DNA of 64,000 bases from positions 1 through 64,000 of the forward strand of contig JAJFFF010000008.1 of the NCBI GenBank assembly GCA_021776785.1. The letters are read 5' to 3'. The translations under genes and the position numbers were made by a program. This DNA comes from Planctomycetota bacterium (GTDB lineage Bacteria > Planctomycetota > PLA2). A model generated the notes under the pieces. It saw only the letters and a list, made by a program, of their open reading frames with translations. It was not told the origin of the DNA and did not search any database. Shown here piece by piece: positions 16,926-25,452 of this stretch. Each line of letters starts with the position of its first letter. Positions within the stretch are counted from its first letter, which is position 1.

Positions 16926-19178
16926 ATGCTCTGGCTGACGCTGCTGCTTCTTGATGTATCGACCCAAATCGCGAGCAAAGATGTCGAGGAGCGACTCGCC
17001 GCGATCGCGCTCGTTGAGAAAGATGGCCACGAAACCGCCGAAGCATTATTGCTCGCCGCACTCGGCGACGACGACTGGGAAGTCATTCACCGCGCGGCCG
17101 TCGTGCTCGGCAAACGGGGATCCCCGACCGCGGTGGGCGCGCTGGTGCAACTCGCACTCAAAGGACCGGTGCGCCGGATCCGACAGGCGGCCGCCGTCTC
17201 CGCCGGACAGCTTGACGGCGAAGCCGCGACGGAATACTTCGTAAGGCGCGCCCGCGGAAAGACGGCCGCCGTCGCCGCCGACGCGCTGACCCTGGTCACG
17301 CACGATGCCGCACGCAAAGCGCTCGAAGCACTTCTCAAGAACAGAGACGGATCGGTGCGTGCGCAGGCGGTGCGCGCACTCGGCAACCTCAAGAACAAGG
17401 ACCTCGTCCCGCTGTTCACAAAGCTCTTGTCCGACAACGATGTGCGCGTCCGCGCCGCCGCGGTCTCCGCGTTGGGTGCGTCGGGTTCCGTGCGCGCCGT
17501 CGCCCCACTGATCGAAGGCATGAAGGACCCCGCGATCTCGAACGTGATGGAACGCCGTCACATCGCCACGATCGTCGCGTTGCTCGCCGCCCAGACCGAC
17601 AAGAAGCTCCAGACACGCGGCGCTGAAACGGCGCTGTACACCTTTGGCTCGAAGGGTCAGGATCGGTTCGCGCGCCTCTACGCGCGCCTCGGACGCCAAG
17701 GCATCGGTCCCGTGGACAAGTATCTAGAAGTGTTAGCGCGAGGCTGTTCGAACGCCGATCTTGCGGTGCGCCGCGCGAGCGTCTGGGCGATCGGGGCGAT
17801 GGGCAACGACAAAGGATACGAACGCGTGTCCGATGCCGCGAAAGGCGATTCCGAACACAACGTTCGCTTCCACGGCATGCGCGCGGCGGTCGCCCTGCGC
17901 GGCGCGAAAGCGGCGCCGCTGATCACCGATCGCATTCGCTACGACGAGCACTGGGTGGTCCGCGAAGAGGCATGCGTCATCGCGGGCCAACAAAAGCTCA
18001 AGGACGCCGGTCCGTTCCTCGTCGATCGGCTCAAAGATGAGAGCTGGGAAGTAGCACTGGCCGCCGCCATCTCGCTCGGCAAACTGCGCGACGACGGCGC
18101 CGTTGACGCTCTCGCCGCCCTGCTCGGGGAAAAAGACTGGCGGCGACGCGGCGCCGGCGTCGCGGGACTGGGGTGGAGCCGACAGATGCGTGCGGTTCCC
18201 GTTCTCATCGCCGCGCTGCGCGACAAAGAGCCCGCGGTCGTTGCAACGGCGGCGGAGTTCTTGCGCCACATCTCGGGCAAAGACTTTCCGACCAAGCACA
18301 AGGCGTGGCGCGAATGGTGGAAGACCGCAGGCGAAAACTTCATGTTCCGCGATCCCAAAAAGGAAGCGGAGAACGCGAAGAAATACGGGTACGCCGTAAA
18401 CCCCAAAGACGTCTATACCGACCTCGATGTCGTCGTCTTGCAGACGCGCCGCGGCGGCGACAACATCCAGTTCCTGCTCAAGGACTACGGCATCGAGTAC
18501 CGCGAAGTGCGCGCCGCGTCGGTCGCAAAAATCGGCCTCCACCCGCACGCGCTCTTCGTCGCCAACTGTCCCGGCGAGATCAACAAGAAAGACGTCGAGC
18601 GCATCCAGTGGTTCGTGCGCGCCGGCGGCTCGCTGTTCGCGTCGTGCTGGTCGCTTACACACACCGTGCACAAGTGTTTCCCGGGCATCGTGCGTCACTA
18701 CAAAACGAAAGCGCAGGTCCTCGACGTCGTCGAAGCGGAACCGGTTCCGTCCACGTCGCCGTTGATTCAAGGCGTCTTCGACGGCGTGACCCGACCGCAC
18801 TACATGTTGGAGGGGAGCCACCTCATCGAGATGCTCGACCCGGAGCGTTTCGAAATCCTGATCGACAGCCCGGAATGCGCGACGCGCTGGGGCGAGGGCA
18901 ATCTGGCGGGCTGGTTCACGATCGGCCACGGCGTCATCTTGGACAGCGCCAACCACTTCGATCTCCAGGGCATGGTGCGGGCCAAACTCAAGTCCGAGCG
19001 CGACCGCATGGCGTTTGCCGTCGATCACCTGGGCTACGACTACAAAGAACTCCGGGAACTGCGCGCGCAGGGCGTATTCAGGAAGCAACCCGACGCGATC
19101 AAAAACACTCGCGATCTCTCGACGTTTCGATTCATCACGACGTTTGTGCGGCAAAAGCGGAAGACCGACGCCGAGTAA
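16926..19178 (+). CDS. HEAT-repeat protein with C-terminal GATase1-like domain
   Basis: A 750-residue protein. The first roughly 480 residues are a long run of HEAT/PBS-lyase-like helical repeats (for example VRAAAVSALGASGSVRAVAPL, split over two helices), a scaffold for protein binding. From about 500 to 680 an alpha/beta domain begins DLDVVVLQTRRGGDN and includes ALFVANCPGEI and FVRAGGSLFASCWS. It resembles the glutamine-amidotransferase-like fold of planctomycete DUF4159-type proteins, without a clear catalytic triad. The N-terminus MLWLTLLLLDVSTQ may be a short signal. It lies between two selenoprotein candidates on the same strand, each with its own -10 box. Confidence 0.75.
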   Translation: MLWLTLLLLDVSTQIASKDVEERLAAIALVEKDGHETAEALLLAALGDDDWEVIHRAAVVLGKRGSPTAVGALVQLALKGPVRRIRQAAAVSAGQLDGEAATEYFVRRARGKTAAVAADALTLVTHDAARKALEALLKNRDGSVRAQAVRALGNLKNKDLVPLFTKLLSDNDVRVRAAAVSALGASGSVRAVAPLIEGMKDPAISNVMERRHIATIVALLAAQTDKKLQTRGAETALYTFGSKGQDRFARLYARLGRQGIGPVDKYLEVLARGCSNADLAVRRASVWAIGAMGNDKGYERVSDAAKGDSEHNVRFHGMRAAVALRGAKAAPLITDRIRYDEHWVVREEACVIAGQQKLKDAGPFLVDRLKDESWEVALAAAISLGKLRDDGAVDALAALLGEKDWRRRGAGVAGLGWSRQMRAVPVLIAALRDKEPAVVATAAEFLRHISGKDFPTKHKAWREWWKTAGENFMFRDPKKEAENAKKYGYAVNPKDVYTDLDVVVLQTRRGGDNIQFLLKDYGIEYREVRAASVAKIGLHPHALFVANCPGEINKKDVERIQWFVRAGGSLFASCWSLTHTVHKCFPGIVRHYKTKAQVLDVVEAEPVPSTSPLIQGVFDGVTRPHYMLEGSHLIEMLDPERFEILIDSPECATRWGEGNLAGWFTIGHGVILDSANHFDLQGMVRAKLKSERDRMAFAVDHLGYDYKELRELRAQGVFRKQPDAIKNTRDLSTFRFITTFVRQKRKTDAE

Positions 19179-19239
19179 CGGCGCGGATCGATCCGTGTTC
19201 TGCCCCGAAACGAGCGTGCACGCGGGCCGCGCGCCGCGG

Positions 19240-19245
19240 TAGGAT
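19240..19245 (+). promoter_or_regulatory. -10-like TAGGAT box, leaderless start
   Basis: TAGGAT lies six bases before ATG 19252, with no ribosome-binding site. Confidence 0.45.
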
Positions 19246-19251
19246 TGCTCC

Positions 19252-20289
19252 ATGGTTCGCACACTTGTTCTCCTCGGCGCAGCGACGGTACTGGCCTGGG
19301 CGGGCCGCACGGAGCGCTCGCAAAACCCCGTCGAACTGGGAACGGTCTCCTGGTATCGCAACTACGACGAGGCGCGTGCGATCGCGAAGAAAACGGACCG
19401 CGACCTTTTTGTGCTGTTTCAAGAGGTGCCCGGCTGAAGCACGTGTCGCAACTTCGGCACTCAAGTCTTGAGTGACCCGCTCCTTGTCGATGCGATCGAA
19501 GACCAGTTCGTACCGCTTTGCATCTACAACAACGTCAAGGGTGAGGACGCGCGGATCCTCAAAAAGTTCAAGGAGCCGTCGTGGAACAACCCCGTGACGC
19601 GCATCCTGCGCGCCAGCGACGGAGCGACCGATCGCATGGCGCCGAATCGCACCGGCTGGAGCGTGGCGGCCGTGGCGCGGCAAATGACGGCCGCGCTCAA
19701 GAAACGCGGACGCGCTGTCCCGGGCTACTTGGCGCTCCTCACGGCCGAAGCCAACGCCACGCCACAAAAGACCGAGAACGCCGTGTTCGGCATGACGTGA
19801 TACTGGGTCGGCGAGGTCGAGTTCGGCCTCCTTCCCGGTGTCTTGGCCACGCGGCCCGGCTGGATCGATCGCGCCGAAGTCGTGCGCGTCACGTTTGATC
19901 CGTCCGTGGTCACGTACGAGTCCTTGGTGCAGCACGCTAAAAAGCGGGGATGCATCAGTCCGGTGTTTACGCGCAACGATGCGCAGCAGCGCCTCGCTCA
20001 GTCGATTGTCGCCACTGCGGCGCGACGCAGCGACAAAGACATCCGCTGGGTCAAAGACAACAAGTATCAACTCAGCCGCACGCCGCTCCGGTTTGTGCCC
20101 ATGACGCGCGCGCAGGCCGCTCGGATCAACGCCGACGTATCTCGTGCCGACGAGTGGCTGTCTCCCCTGCAGAAGCGACTACTCAAACAGGTTCGCGCGC
20201 ACCCCACGGCGGCGTGGCCGATTCAGATCGGCGTGGACCTGCCGCGCGCTCTGAAGACCACGCACGCGATCGCATCTCGCCTGAAGTAG
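19252..20289 (+). CDS. Two-Sec selenoprotein: VPGU thioredoxin-like plus MsrA-like domain
   Basis: One 345-residue protein if TGA 19435-19437 (U62) and TGA 19798-19800 (U183) are selenocysteine. Three open segments lie in the same frame. The N-terminus is a signal peptide. The first domain has LFVLFQEVPG-U-STC, a UxxC redox motif (U62, C65) followed by VLSDPLLVDAIEDQFVPL. It matches what I know as the VPGUxxT family of thioredoxin-like (seleno)proteins. The second domain reads VFGMT-U-YWVGEVEFG, then LLPGVLATRPGW and AEVVRVTFDP. This parallels MsrA, whose catalytic Cys lies in GCFWG and which repairs methionine sulfoxide. Hairpins follow both TGAs at SECIS distance. Probably an envelope reductase. 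Confidence 0.85.
19458..19474 (+). promoter_or_regulatory. Predicted SECIS hairpin for U62
   Basis: A 6-bp stem, CACTCA / TGAGTG, with loop AGTCT. The loop starts 26 nt after the TGA and its second base is G. Confidence 0.6.
19813..19830 (+). promoter_or_regulatory. Predicted SECIS hairpin for U183
   Basis: A six-pair stem, GAGGTC / GGCCTC (one G-U), with loop GAGTTC. The loop starts 18 nt after the TGA and its first base is G. Confidence 0.6.
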
Positions 20290-20301
20290 ACGGCGCGCGC
20301 G

Positions 20302-20634
20302 CTACTTAAGAAACCACACCCGGCGGATGAGCCCGTCGATGACCTCGTAGATCGCGACCGCGAACACGGGGTCGTCTCCGATTCCAGTCACCCGTTCGTG
20401 ATCGACGACAAAGCGCTCCTTGACCACGCGCGATAGCAACTCGCAATGAAGTTCGGGCGCGCGCGCAAAGAGATCGGTGTAGATCGGTCGCATCCCGTCG
20501 CGGCCCAGCGCGACTTCACGGTTGTCCGGGAGCGCGCGCACGTCCACCGCGGGATCGTAAACACGCAGGAACGCCTCGATGTCGCGCCCGTTGTAGGCGT
20601 CTAGTTGAGCTTGGGCGGCTTGCTCGGGCGTCAT
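20302..20634 (-). CDS. SnoaL-like / NTF2-fold protein
   Basis: A 110-residue small cone-fold protein. The opening TPEQAAQAQLDAYNGRDIEAFLRVYDPAVDVR is the typical SnoaL/ketosteroid-isomerase-like helix pair and first strand, followed by R-x-x-Y-x-x-LFA and a C-terminal strand (VIDGLIRRVWFLK). Members bind or isomerise small molecules; the ligand cannot be inferred here. No signal peptide. Convergent with the selenoprotein gene. Confidence 0.75.
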   Translation of the reverse strand: MTPEQAAQAQLDAYNGRDIEAFLRVYDPAVDVRALPDNREVALGRDGMRPIYTDLFARAPELHCELLSRVVKERFVVDHERVTGIGDDPVFAVAIYEVIDGLIRRVWFLK

Positions 20635-20640
20635 GGCCCC

Positions 20641-20646
20641 ACCGTA
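20641..20646 (-). promoter_or_regulatory. -10-like TACGGT box, leaderless start
   Basis: On the minus strand TACGGT lies six bases before ATG 20634, with no Shine-Dalgarno sequence. Confidence 0.35.
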
Positions 20647-20752
20647 GCAAAATCGTGTCCTCGAAATTTAGAGGTTGGCCGGAGCACGGATCCCACGCGT
20701 TGCGTAACACTGGCGATACGCATACGTGGGTCAGGCAAGAGAGAGCACAATC

Positions 20753-21733
20753 ATGAATGGAACAGCAACGACCGGAATGGCGGTCCGCGCGATCGTTGCA
20801 GCCGCGCTTATGGCAGCAACGATTGCGGCCGACGACAAGCCGATCGCCTCCTTAACCGAACGCATTGCTGCGTGGGTGGAAAGCGACGCCCGCGACCGAC
20901 CCGACGGCTGGACGGAATATCGCGGCGCCCACTACCTCCTCATCAGCGACGCCAAGCCGAAGTATCCCAAGCGGCTTCTCAAACACGCCGAGGCCGTGCG
21001 CCAGTACCTCGACCGCGAGTTCACATTCTTAGGGCAAGGACAAGTGCCGCCCGCGCAGGTGCGGCTCTTTGCGAAAGAAGGCGACTTGAGCGCATACACG
21101 GCGCGCAACGGGACGCTGAATGTCAATCGGATCGTGCTCGCCGTGAAGTACGGCGGTAAGGGCGAGTGGGAACGCGCGGAGTTGGGCAAGCGCATCTTTG
21201 ACCACTGGCTGTTTTACCGAGCGCCCCACCTGCGCGCGGTGGCGCCGTACTGGCTCAAAGAGGGCCTCCGTCGGCACGTCGGATGGGGCGTAGCCGCAGG
21301 CGCGACGCTAAAAACGAAGATGGATCCGTACAACCGCAAGATGATCCGCGAGCATATTCGTCTCGAACGCACACAGCCCATGCGCGAATGGCTGAGCGGC
21401 CCCGACCTCAAGATGATGAGCGATTCCAGTTCCCGTCTCGCGGGATCGCTTGTGAACTGGTTTTTGACCAAAGCGCGATCGCCCCACAAGGACCTTCTTC
21501 AGCGATACGTCTCGGCCCTGACGAAGTCCCTCGCGCAGGCCGAAAAGGAACTCGGCCTAAAACCGGACGCCGCGCTCAACGCCGAGTCGGCGACTCAGCT
21601 GCAATCGATCACCGGACGGCTTGCACCCAAAGCGCCCGGCGTGCGCAAGCAGGCCGCGCAGCTCGTCTTCGGCGACTGGGACGACAAAGCGTGGTCCAAG
21701 TTGCAGGGCGCCTGGCTAAGACACGCGAAGTGA
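20753..21733 (+). CDS. Secreted peptidase-MA-like protein with degenerate zinc motif
   Basis: A 326-residue protein with a signal peptide (hydrophobic MAVRAIVAAALMAATIAA). WTEYRGAHYLLISDAKPKY and the VRLFAKEGDLSAYTARNG segment resemble the fold at 4189-5493. Where that protein has HEATH, this one has GKRIFDHWLFYRAP, so HExxH is absent. The downstream YWLKEGLRRHVG keeps the third-ligand-like WL-x-EG. It is probably a catalytically dead paralogue acting as a binding protein. The ATG at 20753 is chosen because it gives a clean signal peptide. Its stop abuts that of the convergent gene at 21734. Confidence 0.55.
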   Translation: MNGTATTGMAVRAIVAAALMAATIAADDKPIASLTERIAAWVESDARDRPDGWTEYRGAHYLLISDAKPKYPKRLLKHAEAVRQYLDREFTFLGQGQVPPAQVRLFAKEGDLSAYTARNGTLNVNRIVLAVKYGGKGEWERAELGKRIFDHWLFYRAPHLRAVAPYWLKEGLRRHVGWGVAAGATLKTKMDPYNRKMIREHIRLERTQPMREWLSGPDLKMMSDSSSRLAGSLVNWFLTKARSPHKDLLQRYVSALTKSLAQAEKELGLKPDAALNAESATQLQSITGRLAPKAPGVRKQAAQLVFGDWDDKAWSKLQGAWLRHAK

Positions 21734-24271
21734 TTACTTGCTTCGCGTTAGTTTCACGCGCGCGCGCACGCCTTCGCCATCGAACGTGACGCCGCCCGCA
21801 AGCGACCGCCACTGTCGATAGGGCATAACAAGGTCCGGCCGGAGCGGGTCCGCGGGGTGCCCGAACTTCGTCGATTGCATCGTGTGGGCACGCGGGTTCC
21901 AAACGTAGTTCCCGCCCGCCGGGCACACGAGCGTGCCGCCAAACACCTCCCGATAGTACGCAACCGGATCGCGCCGCGGCGCGATCGCGCGCAACGCGTT
22001 CAGGACGTGAAGGTTTCGGTAGCAACGCGTTCGCATTTTGGCTAAGTACGAGTGCTCCTGGCCCGCGCGGTCGGCAATCTCCAGCATCTCTCGATCGGCG
22101 TGCAAGGTGACGTGCTCGCCGAGCGGCGGTGTCGGCTCGGCCTTCGCTTTTTCGGTGTTGTGTCGATCAATCGCACGCTTGATCAGCGCTTCGTCCAGCG
22201 CGAACGTGAGGCCGTGTTTGGTGACCGCGTAGTAAATCGCAAGTTTGTCGAGATGCCACTGCTCCGGGCCGTGAATGCGGGCGCGCGTATAGGACATCTT
22301 CCCGTACTTGTGCTCGCTGTGCTCGACCCTGTCGCCGAAACTCCCGATCACTTCGGCGCGAAGCGCCGTCAAGAACTGGCCGAGTTTGGCGGCGTCCCTC
22401 ACTTCCACCTGGATCGCTCCGGGGAAGCGGTAGGCGTTTTTCTCAAGAAACTCTCTCGGGTTGCCGGACCGAACCAGCTCTTCAAAAAACGGCGAACGAT
22501 CCACATAGACGGACCAGCTCGAACCCAACCACGTCGACGCGCGCGGCTCGATCCCGCGAAAAAAGAAGTCGCCGAGACTCTCGGCCGGTTTGGAGCCTGC
22601 GTCCAACGCGAATCGAAGGTGCCAAAGACTTTCGGAGTGCCGATCGCCCGCTCCGGCCGCGATCTTGGCCTTCCCCGCGAATCCGATGATTGACTTGTAG
22701 TCGCTGTTTTCGATCAGCGGAATGACACTCACGTCCAGGTCGAGTCCGCCGGCGCCGTTGCGTAAGCGGATCGCGATGGGATCGAAGAACGTGCTCCAGT
22801 AACTCTGATACGTGTCCCGCCAAGCGGCGTAATGCTTGGCCTCGCTCGCGCTTACATGCGTGAACTCAAGTTCCGCGATCGGCGTCAAAAATCCAACAGA
22901 CCCGTAACGCCTCGACGTAACCGAATCCTGGTAGCGGAGTTCGTGGTGCGGCGAGCGGTTGGCGTCCCACGACACGTTGCCTTCAAGCATTTGGCATTGG
23001 CCGTCCAAAATCTCAGAGAGCGCCGCCCGTCGTCGCGCCGAGGCAATGCGCCAGCGCGGACTCGACCAACGACGAATGGCTGCGTCCGGCAAAAGAGCAA
23101 ACGCATCGTCTTGACCAACCGGATAGCGCGCACGGAACACGAGGTACTCGTCCTCGCTCACAAGCGCCGGGCGCTTCTTGGTCGCCACGCCCAAGATGTT
23201 TTGGAGCTGCGCACGCGAGTTCGAAACCACGGCGACATCGCCCACCTGAGCGCGATACGACGACACGTCGCGGGACGGCGAACGATAGCCGACCCACGAG
23301 AACGCGCCGATCGTGCCCGACGATGTCTTCTCGAGCGAAGGTTTCGCCAGCTTTTGGATCGAACCGCCCTCGATCAAGATCGCGACGTCGGTGCCCTCTT
23401 CGAAATAGAGATCGGAACCCGTTACGGCAATCGTCCGGCCCTCGATGCCGCCAAGATCGAAACCCAGTTGGCGCTGGTAGCGCTCCAACGTGTGCAGGTC
23501 CTCGGCGCGCGGCTCGATCCACCGAAGAAGCGGCGTGCCCTGATCGCGAATCAATCGCAACGTGCTTGCAAGCGCCGCGGGCGAGGCAAAAAACGCGGCG
23601 TGTTGGTCCGCGGGAACGAGGGCGGCCAGGCGATCCGTCGCAAGCTCCGTCTTCGGAACCTTCCACGGATACGGCTTGACCGTGATGCCCGCCAACGATG
23701 ACAGCGCGATCGTGCGCGCACCGCGTTCGGACTCCGGAAGATGGCGATGGAGTTGAAGATTCTCGAGCACCGCGCGGCCGCCGCTGATCAGATCGTAGCC
23801 GGACACCTCCGGTCGGCGCTGCGCACGCCAAGCGCGATCCTCGTGGTTCGCGACACGGTCCAGTCGAGCACGAAACAGAGGACCGCCGGGCACCTGTTGG
23901 TCGAGCAGCGCTTGGTAGTGGCGCACAAGAGCGTGATCGAACCGCGCTTTATTGACGCGAAACTTGGCCCCGACTTCCACGTCGAACGCACGGCTTACGT
24001 ACGATCCGTTTTCTTTCCACGCAACCGTGCCACGCACGGTGTCGCCCTCGCGCGCACAAATCACGAGGCTGTTGGCGTTCGGATCGCGCATCACCTGCGC
24101 CTCGCTCGCGAGAAAAAACTCGTAGCGGGGCAGCTCGAACGCTTCGTCGCCAAACGCGGCGGGCGCGGGGACCAACAGGTAGACCCAAGGCGACTCCTCC
24201 GCAGAGCTGGTGCCCAACAGGAATCCCAACAACATCAGCCAAAGTACGCCGGCACGCTTTCGGTGGTTCAT
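21734..24271 (-). CDS. Large secreted protein of unknown function
   Basis: An 845-residue protein with a signal peptide (VLWLMLLGFLLGTSSA). I do not recognise a catalytic motif. The sequence is mixed alpha/beta and rich in Arg, with segments such as IEGRTIAVTGSDLYFEEGTDVAILIEGG and VEHSEHKYGKMSYTRARIHGP. The ending YVWNPRAHTMQSTKFGHPADP and repeated self-versus-threshold phrasing resemble DUF3352-like or planctomycete secreted proteins, but I cannot assign a family. Extracytoplasmic location is supported by the signal peptide. A TAGTCT box lies six bases upstream. Convergent and abutting with the gene ending at 21733. Confidence 0.7.
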   Translation of the reverse strand: MNHRKRAGVLWLMLLGFLLGTSSAEESPWVYLLVPAPAAFGDEAFELPRYEFFLASEAQVMRDPNANSLVICAREGDTVRGTVAWKENGSYVSRAFDVEVGAKFRVNKARFDHALVRHYQALLDQQVPGGPLFRARLDRVANHEDRAWRAQRRPEVSGYDLISGGRAVLENLQLHRHLPESERGARTIALSSLAGITVKPYPWKVPKTELATDRLAALVPADQHAAFFASPAALASTLRLIRDQGTPLLRWIEPRAEDLHTLERYQRQLGFDLGGIEGRTIAVTGSDLYFEEGTDVAILIEGGSIQKLAKPSLEKTSSGTIGAFSWVGYRSPSRDVSSYRAQVGDVAVVSNSRAQLQNILGVATKKRPALVSEDEYLVFRARYPVGQDDAFALLPDAAIRRWSSPRWRIASARRRAALSEILDGQCQMLEGNVSWDANRSPHHELRYQDSVTSRRYGSVGFLTPIAELEFTHVSASEAKHYAAWRDTYQSYWSTFFDPIAIRLRNGAGGLDLDVSVIPLIENSDYKSIIGFAGKAKIAAGAGDRHSESLWHLRFALDAGSKPAESLGDFFFRGIEPRASTWLGSSWSVYVDRSPFFEELVRSGNPREFLEKNAYRFPGAIQVEVRDAAKLGQFLTALRAEVIGSFGDRVEHSEHKYGKMSYTRARIHGPEQWHLDKLAIYYAVTKHGLTFALDEALIKRAIDRHNTEKAKAEPTPPLGEHVTLHADREMLEIADRAGQEHSYLAKMRTRCYRNLHVLNALRAIAPRRDPVAYYREVFGGTLVCPAGGNYVWNPRAHTMQSTKFGHPADPLRPDLVMPYRQWRSLAGGVTFDGEGVRARVKLTRSK

Positions 24272-24277
24272 AGGTCC

Positions 24278-24283
24278 AGACTA
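24278..24283 (-). promoter_or_regulatory. -10-like TAGTCT box, leaderless start
   Basis: On the minus strand TAGTCT lies six bases before ATG 24271, with no Shine-Dalgarno sequence. Confidence 0.35.
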
Positions 24284-24311
24284 ACATCGAGGAGCATGTG
24301 GATGCGGACGC

Positions 24312-24317
24312 TAGAAT
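24312..24317 (+). promoter_or_regulatory. -10-like TAGAAT box, leaderless start
   Basis: TAGAAT lies six bases before GTG 24324, with no ribosome-binding site. Confidence 0.5.
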
Positions 24318-24323
24318 CGACGC

Positions 24324-24908
24324 GTGGCGAAACCGTCTCTTTCGGCACTGCTTCGCGATGTCGCCGCGTGCCGCATCTGCGAAGAACCGTTGCCGGTTGA
24401 ACCGCGCCCCGTTGTACAGATCGGCGCGGCGGCCAAGGTGCTGATCGCAGGACAAGCCCCGGGCCGCCGCGTCTTCGAAACTGGAGTTGCTTTCGACGAC
24501 CCCAGCGGCGATCGCCTGCGCGCGTGGATGGGTGTTTCGACCGCGACGTTTTATGACGCGAGCAAGATCGCGATTTTGCCGATGGGCTTTTGCTATCCCG
24601 GCACCGGCAAGACCGGAGACTTGGCGCCGCGCCCCGAATGCGCGGAGGCGTGGCGCGAGCAACTGCTGGCGCGCATGACCAAGGTCAAGTTGACGTTGGT
24701 CATCGGTCAGTACGCCATGCGCTGGCACCTCCCTGATTCGAAATCCAACTTGACGGAGACCGTCCGCGCCTGGAAAGAACACCGACCGCGCATAGTCCCA
24801 CTGCCGCATCCGAGTCCCCGCAACAATCGCTGGCTTGCAAAAAACCCGTGGTTCCAAACCGATGTGCTGCCGTATCTACGGCGCCGGATCGCCACCCTCC
24901 TCGCCTAG
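24324..24908 (+). CDS. Uracil-DNA-glycosylase family protein
   Basis: A 194-residue protein of the UDG superfamily, which excises uracil or related bases. Motif A is VLIAGQAPGRRVFETG, with the GQAPG loop found in the small UDG-like group. Motif B is PLPHPSPRNN (HPSxxN), the intercalation loop. An N-terminal pair of cysteines (CRICEEPLP) is short of the four ligands needed for an iron-sulfur cluster, so this is not the thermophilic family-4 type. Such proteins are often annotated only as UDG family, and glycosylase activity is inferred. GTG start with a leaderless-type promoter. Followed after 3 bp by an SRPBCC gene. Confidence 0.8.
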   Translation: MAKPSLSALLRDVAACRICEEPLPVEPRPVVQIGAAAKVLIAGQAPGRRVFETGVAFDDPSGDRLRAWMGVSTATFYDASKIAILPMGFCYPGTGKTGDLAPRPECAEAWREQLLARMTKVKLTLVIGQYAMRWHLPDSKSNLTETVRAWKEHRPRIVPLPHPSPRNNRWLAKNPWFQTDVLPYLRRRIATLLA

Positions 24909-24911
24909 CCC

Positions 24912-25397
24912 ATGCCGCATGTCCGACTTGAAATGATTCTGCGCGCGCCGATCGAGCGGTGCTTCGATCTCTCGCGCAGCCTGGACTTTCACGTGGCGTC
25001 CTTCGCCCACACCGGCGAACGCGCGGTGGCGGGCCAAACGTCGGGCCTCCTTGGACTTGGCGAAAGCGTGACATGGGAAGCGCGGCACTTCGGAATCAAG
25101 CAACGGTTGACCGCCGCGATCACGGCGATCGATGCGCCCCACCACTTTCGCGACTCCATGGTTCGGGGCGCGTTCGCGCGATTCGACCACGACCACTATT
25201 TTGAGGCCACGGCGTCGGGCACGCGCATGCGCGACGTGTTCGACTTCGACGCGCCCCTGGGACCGCTCGGCAAACTCGCCAACGTCCTCTTCTTGCGCCG
25301 CTATGTCGAAAAACTCCTGACCACCCGCAACGCGCACCTGAAGGCCGCCGTGGAAAGCGATCAATGGCGCGCGTTCCTCCCAGCCCCGTCGCCCTAG
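24912..25397 (+). CDS. SRPBCC (START/Bet v1-like) ligand-binding protein
   Basis: A 161-residue helix-grip protein. VRLEMILRAPIERCFDLSRSLDFHVASF is the usual first strand and helix pair, SVTWEARHFGIKQRL the central sheet, and the long C-terminal helix spans RRYVEKLLTTRNAHLKAAVES. Members bind hydrophobic ligands; none can be assigned. It starts three bases after the UDG-family stop, so the two are likely cotranscribed. Confidence 0.8.
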   Translation: MPHVRLEMILRAPIERCFDLSRSLDFHVASFAHTGERAVAGQTSGLLGLGESVTWEARHFGIKQRLTAAITAIDAPHHFRDSMVRGAFARFDHDHYFEATASGTRMRDVFDFDAPLGPLGKLANVLFLRRYVEKLLTTRNAHLKAAVESDQWRAFLPAPSP

Positions 25398-25452
25398 CGG
25401 CGAATGGGTACGCGGTTTCAAGGTCCGCGCGGATCGACCGATAGTAGAGACT

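Noticed and set aside
17733-19361. 542-codon reverse-strand open frame
   Set aside because: Antisense to the HEAT/GATase gene; no motif and shadow-like composition.
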